From the NCBI GenBank assembly GCA_941918925.1, contig OW799237.1, forward strand, positions 76,891,126 through 76,955,125: 64,000 bases of DNA, written 5' to 3'. Below, piece after piece: positions 55,601 to 64,000 of the stretch. The number at the start of each line of letters is the position of its first letter. The first letter of the stretch is position 1. The DNA is from Phyto melanocephala (Eukaryota > Arthropoda > Insecta > Diptera > Rhinophoridae). The notes beneath the pieces are model-generated. The model saw only the letters and a list, made by a program, of their open reading frames with translations, was not told the origin of the DNA and made no database searches. Position numbers and translations under genes: made by a program.

Positions 55601-56988
55601 AAATAAAGAATGAGATCAGTGAAACCTTAACACACATTTTTAATTCCACCTTTCTTCATGCACAAAAAATATAACTGTTTATGATCAAGTTTGCATTTAA
55701 AAACTTGTCAAATTATGTGTACAAAATAATAGCATAATCGGATTATTAGTTTGTTTGAAAATGGATTCCGAAGAAAAAGTGCGTGAAAAAATAATAACAA
55801 TTTTTTTAAAAAATCCCAGTCGTACTTACAAATCTATTGCAAATGAGATAAAGGTGTCACGACAAACAGTTTCGCGTGTGATAAAAGTGTATAACGAACG
55901 TCGTAGTATTAAAAGGAAAGCTGGAAGTGGAGCTAAAAAGGGTATAACTGACCCACAGTTAGCTTCAAAGATTGTTAGTCTTCTAAACCAAAATCCCAAC
56001 CTCTCAAACCGTAAAGCCGCCTTAAAAGCAAACTGTTCCGATTTTTTTGTAAGGAAGGTTAAAAGATATGAAGGCCTTAAGTCCTACAAGGTTCAGAAAG
56101 TGCCAGACAGAAATTCGAAGAAAAACTTGGATGCAAAAAGTCGTGCCAAAGAACTGCTTAGAAATTTTATCAACAAATATGAGTGTTGTATTATGGATGA
56201 TGAGACTTACGTTCTTGCCGACTTTTCTCAGCTCCCAGGGCGAAGTTATTATGTGGCCGATGGAAGAGGTAATGTCAATGACCAATTTAAGTTCCAAAAA
56301 AAGACAAAGTTTCCAAAGAAGTACTTAGTTTGGCAAGCTATATGCACGTGCGGAGAAAGAAGCAGTAAATTTATTACTACTGGGACTATCAACACTGATA
56401 TTTACATCAAGGAGTGCTTGCAGAAGAGGTTGCTTCCATTCATACGAAAACACAATAAGTCAACATATTTTTGGCTCAACACTGATATTTACATCAAGGA
56501 GTGCTTGCAGAAGAGGTTGCTTCCATTCATACGAAAACACAATAAGTCAACATATTTTTGGCTCGACCGTGTCATTATAGTAAATCTGCAGCAGAATGGT
56601 ATGAAACAAATAATATAGTGGTAGTGCCAAAAGAAGCAAATCCACCTAATTGTCCAGAACTAAGGCCCATCGAACGTTACTGGGCTTTAGTCAAAAGAGT
56701 GCTGAAGGATACAAAACAAGTTGCTAATACTACTAAAATTTTTTCCCAGAAATGGTCTTATTCCAGCAATAAAGTTACTAAGCATACCATCAAAACCCTC
56801 ATGGTCTCAATTCCGGAAAAGGTGAAACAGTTCATCAAAAAAAGCTGAATTTTTACAAAAAGCGTTAATATTTTAATTTACTGTTATTTTATTGTTAAAC
56901 CACGCTATTTTCATTAAAATGGATTAATTAGTTTCAAAGTTATTGCGTTTTATTCGTGTTAGGGTTTTATCGATCTCATTCTTTATTT
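55601..56988 (+). mobile_element. DD37E Tc1/mariner transposon, nearly complete
   Basis: The ends starting AAATAAAGAATGAGATC (55601) match their complement ending at 56988, with 29 of 33 positions identical. The 1388-bp length is normal for a mariner-type element. One transposase gene (55761-56848) fills most of it. TA precedes the left end; the right flank is A-rich and the duplication is unclear. Confidence 0.75.
55761..56848 (+). pseudogene. DD37E Tc1/mariner transposase, one deletion and an 87-bp internal duplication
   Basis: This is a cut-and-paste transposase. The ATG at 55761 (AAAATGGAT) gives MDSEEKVREKI, and the helix-turn-helix IANEIKVSRQTVSRVIKVY is near residues 30-50. The catalytic blocks are MDDETYVLADF (first Asp), then, after a frame shift, CHYSKSAAEWYETNNIVVVP preceded by LD (second Asp), and PPNCPELRPIERYWALVKR (Glu). 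The normal second block is DLASCHY; here about 7 bases between Asp and Cys are lost, causing the shift at about 56566. Counting with the family form gives 37 residues between second Asp and Glu. An in-frame 29-codon tandem repeat (56391-56477 and 56478-56564) lies just before this deletion. Otherwise the frame is open, so decay is recent. Confidence 0.85.
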
Positions 56989-57162
56989 AAAAAAAAAATT
57001 ACATTTAAAACTTGAACGTCATGTCCTCACATCAACAGTTAATGTGTTGATTTTCTTTGTGTAAAAACTGATATTATTTTAAATGTTGTCGGCTCTTTAC
57101 GCGGACCACTTGAATAATTGCTACGGGCCCCCAAGGGACCCTTACAGACTTATACAAAGGTA

Positions 57163-58061
57163 CAAGGTAGGCCAAAAAGAAATCCCTGTTTTGGAAGATG
57201 CTCTTATTTTTGCAAATGGCGGACAATGTTAAATCTGTTATGACATTTGTCAACTAGACAGATGTAGAATACAAGTGAACAAGCCATGGAGCGATACACT
57301 CCCCAAAAACCGCGGAATAATCGTCTCGAGGCCGCAGTGGACGATTTAGCGACCAAAATTTTATGAACGATGAGGCTCATTTCCACCTCAGCGGGTACGT
57401 GCACAAGCAAAACTATCGCTTCTGGGGCATGAATAATACACGAGGAGCCATTACACTCGCTCAAAGTGACTGCATGGTGCGCTGTTCACGCTGGAAAAGT
57501 CATCGGAGGACGCCGCTGGTCAAACGACATCAGTGGATGGTGCGTGCTATAGGGCCATGTTAGCCGAGTTTTTTCTGTCGCAATTGAACGAATTAGGACT
57601 GGAGGACAGGTTGTTCCAACAGGACGGAGCAACGGCACACACTGTGCTAGCCACAACCGATATTCTGAGGCGGGTTCCCGAGTCGCCTCATCTCTCGTTT
57701 TGGCGATTTACATTGGCCCGCAAGATCGCCCGATTTAACCGTTATAGACTTTTTTGTAGGGTTTTTTGAAGTACCATATTTACGTGAATAAGCCCCAGAC
57801 CCTGGAAGCCCTCAAGGACAACATTCGACACGAGTGCGAAAATCTGTCGCCCTAAGTTCTCGCCGAAGTGATTACAAATGACATAAAACGAGCCCGTATA
57901 GCAATTAATTGTGACGGCGCCCATTTGGTCGATATCTTCTCGACTTGACCAATAAAATTCTAAAGGTTCAAATAAACATAATCAAAAAACAGAATTGATG
58001 TTTTTCCTTTAAAAAAAATGAGAGCCACACAACATCGGATGACTTCTTTTGGCCCACCTTG
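57163..58061 (+). mobile_element. Tc1/mariner-superfamily element (DUF4817-type), internally deleted, TA flanks
   Basis: The ends CAAGGTAGGCCAAAAAGAA and, complemented, CAAGGTGGGCCAAAAGAAG are flanked by TA (57161-57162 and 58062-58063). At 899 bp it is shorter than a full element. The transposase N-terminus is mostly gone; coding relics begin at about 57355. Confidence 0.8.
57355..57950 (+). pseudogene. Transposase relic of the element at 57163-58061
   Basis: FMNDEAHFHLSGYVHKQNYR carries the first Asp. After shifts, VIGGRRWSNDISG follows, then DRLFQQDGATAHTVLATTDI with the second Asp. LEALKDNIRHECENLSP and RARIAINCDGAHLVDIFST form the usual C-terminus. Stops and shifts occur in the middle. 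It has higher GC than its surroundings, suggesting a relatively recent arrival. Confidence 0.75.
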
Positions 58062-58063
58062 TA

Positions 58064-59597
58064 CATATGTATATAAGTATTTCAACAATTACATAAGTAT
58101 ATTCAACATAAAATAGGTTTAGGTTTTATTAGCATGTTCATACATATCTAGTGCGTTATACGTTTGTATTATTGTTATCAGGTCAAAACTTAATCTTAGA
58201 TAATCTGTAGGTCATAGATAAGTACATAGTGCATGTGTACTTACATACACAAATATATGTATGTATATACAAGTGTATGTATGTGTGTGTGTGTGTACTG
58301 TGATGATAACGACAACAACGAATCAGTTAATTTCTTAAACTCTTTTTTTTAATGTATAATAATTTTTCAACAATTCCTCATATTATTACAGGTCATGCTT
58401 CTAACATAGTAAATATGTATGTAAAACGAATTGCCTTGCCTGTTTAAAGTACTACATGCATGTATTGTATATTCTATATTTATACATACATATATGTATA
58501 CGATATACAAGAATTAGGCACAAAACAACTTTTTCATTGCAGAAACTAACTGCTGCGCCTACAAAAAAGTTTAGTACGTTGTAAGGAAACCTTTAATGCG
58601 TACTAAGCATTTCGCTTAGTGTACGAAAATGACTTTATTTGTGTCTGTTATATAAGTATGTCTTCATCAAAGTGTTAAAACATAAATTTGCCTATTTCAA
58701 GAAAAAAAAATAGGCCGTTGTGGATTTACTGTTTTTGTCGTTGTCGTGACAAAAATGAGGTGGCACATGAGTGGTTTGTTGCAACAAATAAGAAGGGGTA
58801 ACGTAAGGTAAGATGATACACTATTCCGCGTTGGATTTACCTTTTTGCTTTTAATTATTGATGTTGTTAATAGTTTGTGAATACACCTACAAACATATTT
58901 TACTAGTTTGATACATTTTTAACATCAGACAGATGGTTTTTTGTAAACAATTTGTAACATTTTTCAAACGGAAATTTGTGACCGCTTATGGCCTCTAGGC
59001 TAGGATATAGGATTTTATACAAAATAAATTAAAGTAACAGTTACAGCAGACATAATTTGAACTTTATCGAAGTCATTCAGAAGCCTTACAAATAAAGTAT
59101 GTTTTAGCTGTATGAGAACTTTAAATTACAATACAAGACACAAAAGTTGTTGAAATAATTTTTTTATTATAATTTGGTAGATTATTTCAAGGCATTAATT
59201 TTTAAATATGATTTCCGTCATATATTCATCGGTGCTACGAGTTACTTGATTCATAAGATTAGTTCAACTTTTGACTACTTTTTCCAATAAATCTGACCGT
59301 ACGGCGCTTATAGGGTTATTTTAACAATCTAGCCACATTTGGTCAAAAGTGAAATTTAAGAAATGTAAAAAATTTAAGTACGCAGCTCGACAGACAACAA
59401 AATTTTGTATTGTTAAGTGAATTTTTAAGACTTGCTTGCTTGAGATTTGTCGTTTTGAGACATTGTTAAAGTCAAGAAAGTTGAGTAAATTGCATGGATA
59501 CTTATTGACCTTTTACTGGTTTGAGAGGTTTACAATATATTGTTTTGTGGCTAAACGAATAAAGATTTTACATTGATTTATTTTTTCTGTCAAAGAC
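58064..59597. other. No gene seen
   Basis: AT-rich sequence with GTATGTATGTGTGTG-type simple repeats at 58255-58300. No domain, RNA gene or bounded element is recognised. Confidence 0.4.
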
Positions 59598-59600
59598 TAT

Positions 59601-59839
59601 CGGCCATGTCATGGAAATCGAAATCATGTGAAATTGAAATCGACGATTATTTTTAATTGAATTTTTGTAAAAATGGACGTAGCTTTTCTTGATTTCAAAA
59701 GTAGCTTAAGTATAGGAAAGTGGTCCTCAAAGTATGAGGTATATAAAAGGAAATATTTTTGTGAACTTTGAATACGGGAGAGTTTTCAAAATTTGGTCGA
59801 TTTCAATTTCACGTGATTTCGATTTCCATGACTTGGCCG
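59601..59839. mobile_element. 239-bp MITE with ~44-bp inverted repeats
   Basis: The left arm CGGCCATGTCATGGAAATCG and the complemented right arm CGGCCAAGTCATGGAAATCG continue through AAATCA.GTGAAATTGAAAT with very few differences. TAT flanks both ends (59598-59600 and 59840-59842). The body is non-coding. Confidence 0.8.
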
Positions 59840-59976
59840 TATACTAACAGCTGCTTATAATAATTTCTAAAATTTATTTTTTAATTTTTATTATAAAAAA
59901 AATTCGCTCAAAATCAACGAAACTCTTTTTTTGTTTGTTGCGAAAAAAAAAAACATCAAAAGGTTTTTGAGGGACG

Positions 59977-61039
59977 CACAGTGTTGCGAAACCAGAATTT
60001 TTTGGAAATCATATTGCCTAAACTGTAATTTTAATTGTATCGATGAGAAACTTCTACAGATTGGTCAGAATGAAATCCCAAACAGAATGAATGAAAAAAA
60101 ATTTACACCGAAAAAAATTGTTGGGTGAAATTTTCAGCAAAAGTCAAAAATAAAAAAAAAATTGTTCGAAAAATTTAAAAAAAAATTTATTTTAATTCTT
60201 CTTTTATTCCTGATAAATACCCTATGATTAGTTTTTAAAATAAATTATAGGGTGGTCCGAACAAGAATTATAAACGTCAAATTTTCATGATTTTTCGATA
60301 TTTGTTGAATAACTCTGAAATTTTATATAAAACCAAAATCTATTTCATTTCTTATTTGAAAGGTGGCAATAAAAGCTTTAATTTGATACTGGTTTGAAGT
60401 CAATAGCTTCAGTTTTAAGAGAGTTATGCTCATTTTTGTGGAGTGCTAGAATAGATGTAGAATAAAAAAATAAGTGATTCCGAGAATTTCCGTTCGTTCT
60501 ATTTCTATGGAATAAATACTGAGAGTGATATACTAAAATCGCTATAACTCCCAGGAGGGCAGGTATGGGCAGCTGATTTTTTCACAGTTCGTTGAAAACA
60601 AATTATGTAACATTTCTGTAGTGGTTTGGAACTGGGACTCTTTGGGACTTTTTAGATATTGCTTACCTAACCCAAATTTTAAGGAAAAATGGACCTTTAG
60701 TCGGGTTTTCGCTCTAAAAAAGGTGCATATGAAAATGTCTCAAACAACATTCCTTTTTTTTACAGAAGATACTTGTCCGAAGGCAGATTTTTTTCCGAAT
60801 CAAAATATCTGTCACCAAAATCAAATGAGATCATTTTGAATACAGCCCTGAAATCCCCACTTTTCGTGAAAATTTTGTATATTTGACTTCTAAAATCAAT
60901 TAAAAATCAACGGGCCAACATAAAAATAAGCTTTATGTGTTTTTTGTTTACTTGGAATGTCTGTGACAAAATTGCATCATTAAAAACACTGAAAAAAATA
61001 ATCGGAAAAAAGTTACTTTTCCACTAGCCGCAACACAGT
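59977..61039. mobile_element. Possible non-autonomous hAT-like element (1063 bp)
   Basis: The short inverted ends (C)ACAGTGTTGCG and, complemented, ACTGTGTTGCG are flanked by GGGACG (59971-59976 and 61040-61045). The interior has no recognised transposase. The ends are short and the duplication is 6 bp, so hAT membership is tentative. Confidence 0.4.
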
Positions 61040-61108
61040 GGGACGTCGCGATACCCAAAATTTTATACCTACATGACGATAAAATATGAAATCTATGCTA
61101 TTAGACTA

Positions 61109-61347
61109 GGTTAGGTTAAAAAGGAGGAGCACTAAAAAAAGTCCAAACCCACGACAGGTATACACTTACGCCCAATTGGCATGTTGTGGACTCCATGTGA
61201 ATTGAATAGTTTGAATAGAAATGGAAATAGAAGCAGAATAGAAGAGAAATAGAAACAGACCAGTCCAGAGTCTCTGGCGTGAATGGAACCCACAACCCCC
61301 AAACTAGGAGACCAGCACACTACTGACTAGTCCACCGGGACACCCTA
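61109..61347 (-). mobile_element. tRNA-derived SINE, full length, tail type I
   Basis: The 239-bp insert is flanked by an exact 11-bp duplication, CTATTAGACTA (61098-61108 and 61348-61358). On the minus strand it runs from the head AGGGTGTCCCGGTGGACTAG through a slightly decayed B box (GGTTCCATTC) and AGAGACTCTGGACTGGTCTG. It then has an A/T/C-rich middle and tail I (GGGCGTAAGTGTATACCTGT) and ends AACCTAACCTAG. It is the reference copy for tail I joined to the head. Confidence 0.9.
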
Positions 61348-61466
61348 CTATTAGACTAAAAAAAAAATGTTACGCGTTTTTGCGCCATTTTTTTTAATGA
61401 TTTTTTGAATATAGCACCCTTTTCTGTTTTTGCTCATTTTGTATAGGTAGTGAGTAATAAACCTTT

Positions 61467-61976
61467 TTGTCAGCCATAAAATACTTTGTTACCCTTGTTA
61501 CCCTTATCTACCTGTGTAATTTTAGTCAATTAGGACTAATATTGGATGTACCGAAAACTGGATTTGGTAACAGCAACAGAAGATTTTTTTCTAATCCTGA
61601 ATTGGCTGCAAAAATGAGTGCAATTCAATTCGATTTCATCTACCGAATCAAAGTTATTATTGAGGTAATATCAAGTGGTTACAAAATCCATTTGCCCAAG
61701 TTTGCTGATTATTGTTTGGACTATGCATAACTTTACGTTACCCTATATCCTTAGCATCCTATGACACTTGCATTGCGCAAGATATTAATGCATGACGCAA
61801 CTGTTATGAATGAGGCATTGTTGCCTATTGGGCTTTTATCAATAGAAGCGGCTGAGGCGCGAAACAAATATTTCCGGCTTTACAGGCAGAATTGCGCTAG
61901 AAAGTTTTTAAGGGTTCAGTGCAATATAGACATTTATAACACAGAAAAAATTAAATTTCTGATTCAATAAAGAAAT
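61467..61976 (+). pseudogene. Decayed transposon protein fragment, family uncertain
   Basis: Two adjoining open pieces read VPKTGFGNSNRRFFSNPELA then KFADYCLDYA, and ALRKILMHDATVMNEALLPI then GLLSIEAAEARNKYFRLYRQ. The second resembles a C-terminal region common in multi-copy insect transposon proteins (LPIGQLSEEAxEARNK). I cannot name the superfamily. A stop at 61730 and the change of frame show it is broken. It continues to NCARKFLRVQCNIDIYNTEK before ending at 61970. Confidence 0.45.
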
Positions 61977-64000
61977 TTACAGAACCAAATATGAAATTTG
62001 TTTGAATGAGGACCTATCACTAAATTTGTAAATTCAAACAAAGAAAAAAACTAATGTTTTTCCAATATAGTTTTATGTTTGAATCTGTAAAACTTTTTAT
62101 TAAAATATTTAAGACTTTTAAACAAACTATTAACAGAAACAAATAAAAAGTTTTTTCAAACAATTTCCGATTTTCAAACAAATTGTTAACAAAAAAAAAA
62201 TAAAAAGTTTATTGAAAAAATTCACAAGCATTTTTTAGTTCAAGAGTATTTGAAAAAACTATTTATTTAATTCAGACAAAAATTTCAGAGAATGAATCAA
62301 CAACAAGCTAGTTAAAATCTCAAAGAAATATTTAATCAAAGAGAATCATTTAATTAATAAAAATAGATTATGACACACCAGGCAAGAAAAAAGCTTCTTC
62401 AAAGTGTTCTATCAAACTAAAATATTTAAGTCTACAGTATCTTTAACCAAATAAGAATTATAAAATTAATTATAGAAATAAGAAACAATGAAAACGCACA
62501 CTAACTGCAAATAAAAATATTAAATTTTTTGTTTTAGCACATGTGTTAAACAAAGGAAATTATCAAACAAAAAATTATTTGAAACAATTAAAATATTAAT
62601 AGAAATTGAAATTAAATCTAGGCAAACGTTTGTTTGAAAATATTTTATTTATAATTTTTTCTGTGAATAGAATTTTGCTCAATTCTGACCCACTGATTAC
62701 TAGCGTAAGTCCAACTCCAAAAAAAAGCATTACCCTTTACGAAAGAAACAATTACTTTCATGCTTTTATAAAGAGGATTCATATTCGGAAAAGGTCTTTC
62801 GTTCGGGGGGACGGGAGTTTGTTAGTATGGGGACGTACCTCCATTTACCCATAAACTTATGCCGACGATAAAAGATGCATTTGCTAAACAAAAGTATAGG
62901 AAAATTTGAAAAAAGGAAGAATTTTTCAGATGTAGGATTAGTTCTTCTACGGAAAACTTCTTTCCCCTTTGTCCGATTTTTCTTATTTTCAAGCTTTACC
63001 AAGCCTATGACTATAACACATATTTCTACCAAGTTTTATTAATCTAGGTGCACTCAATAGCTTTTAAGAAGCACTATAAGCTAAAAAAAAAAAGTGATGT
63101 CCGCCTAGATTGGCAAATTACCCCTTTGTGCCGCGTATAGCGTCAGCATAAATCAATGACTTAACAATAGCCGCTCAAAAAGTAATCCGGAGGAGCTAAA
63201 ATCCTCGAACGAGGGATCAGTGAACTGAAACAAATGTATGGCGAGTTTCCGCTTTGAATCATTACTTCTTTGGAAAAAAATGCGCGTTTTATTTTTTTTT
63301 TGTTATAGGTATAATAATATCAAAAGTTTAAAAACAAGTCTTAAAATTTAAGATTTAGTTTTTTAAGACATACTACCTATAGATACATATGTACCTCTTA
63401 AACGTAAAAGATAATATCAAGTCGTAAATATGTTTTTATTCATTGATTTTTTAATTTTATTAAATTTGAGACTTTTTCAACTCCTCTGCGTGATTAAAAA
63501 TGCCGAATATGAGCTCATTCTTTGATGGTAAAAGACACTGTGTTTATGAGAAAAGTTTATATAGCCGCGACTCTTCTTGATGTTTTATTAATGATTTTTT
63601 CTTTAGTCAGTTGAGAGGCATTTTTTCTTTTATTTTATCTATTAAAGCCTTATTCGATTCGTTTTTTAGTAATTTATCAGTTTTATTTCACTTAATTTGT
63701 GAGCCTTTTTTTTGGAGTCATTTATTGGACATATTTCTAATCGCTCACGAGTCTTTTTTGAGTATTTTTTTTTTAAATAATTTTCTTATTTTTTTTTTGT
63801 AGTATTGTTATAGTCATTTATGATTGCTTTTTGAATCATTTATCAGACCTATTGCTAATCGGATTTGACTCTTTTTCTAGTGTTTTTTCAGTTGGTTTTC
63901 TTAATCCTACGTTCCCACTAACGTAAATTCTAAAAAGGACTTGATTATGTTCATTATTCCTTAACTACATAGTTGTAGAAGAATAAACAAAATCGAGTTG
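61977..64000. other. AT-rich, no gene; imperfect tandem repeats
   Basis: At about 62110-62215 two ~58-bp units share TAACA.AAA and AATAAAAAGTTT words. At 63717-63905 two ~118-bp diverged units share TCATTTAT..GAC.TATT and CTAATCG words. No coding sequence is supported; open frames here are low complexity. Confidence 0.4.

Noticed and set aside
62606..62854. Open frame with GDGSLLVWGRTS, reminiscent of the Tc1 GGGSVMVWG motif
   Set aside because: A single short match with no neighbouring DDE blocks or inverted ends. Chance is more likely.

Overview
This is AT-rich eukaryotic nuclear DNA, almost certainly from a higher fly (Diptera, Cyclorrhapha). The evidence is the abundant ATAC/CATA and CA microsatellites, fly-style splice sites, CAAAATG-type start contexts, many insect DNA-transposon families, and one spliced gene whose protein belongs to the Spot14/MIG12 (THRSP/MID1IP1) family. 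The gene density and repeat load suit a large muscoid or tephritid-like genome. I cannot name the species.

Only one host gene can be supported. It lies on the minus strand at 50580-40175 and has three coding exons: a 20-nt first exon, a 142-nt second exon and a 642-nt last exon. Together they encode 267 residues. Intron 1 is 1.3 kb. Intron 2 is 8.3 kb and is filled with mobile DNA, including a 3.25-kb segment present twice in direct orientation. The 2.5 kb downstream of the stop is mostly free of recognisable transposons and may hold the 3' UTR.

Everything else is a nested graveyard of mobile elements. From left to right: dispersed Helentron/DINE-like repeats with a terminal hairpin (at least 14 pieces); a piggyBac-type MITE at 5.5 kb; LINE relics at 8.9-9.7, 28.1 and 31.3-32.6 kb; two Helitron families (8.2 and 10.6-11.8 kb; 27.0 and 33.7-36.9 kb); a PIF/Harbinger-like element at 15.05 kb; a hAT element at 15.7-18.1 kb and a non-autonomous hAT with an 8-bp target duplication at 22.3-23.4 kb; a pogo-like MITE at 20.8 kb; six relics of one Tc1/mariner-superfamily transposase type; a DD34E Tc1-like element with IR/DR ends at 34.5-36.15 kb; DD37E elements at 55.6-57.0 kb and twice in intron 2; and a tRNA-derived SINE family with at least three alternative 3' tails.

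The nesting gives relative ages. Several insertions can be checked against an empty copy inside the same window, which fixes their exact boundaries: 3395-3511, 22288-23359, 26143-26218 and 52869-53029. The most unusual structures are a head-to-tail Helitron dimer whose junction region was then hit by the Tc1-like element, the partial tandem duplication in intron 2, and a recurring TACGTGACAT motif that no recognised feature explains. I found no CRISPR, operon, rRNA or tRNA gene, and no new host pathway.
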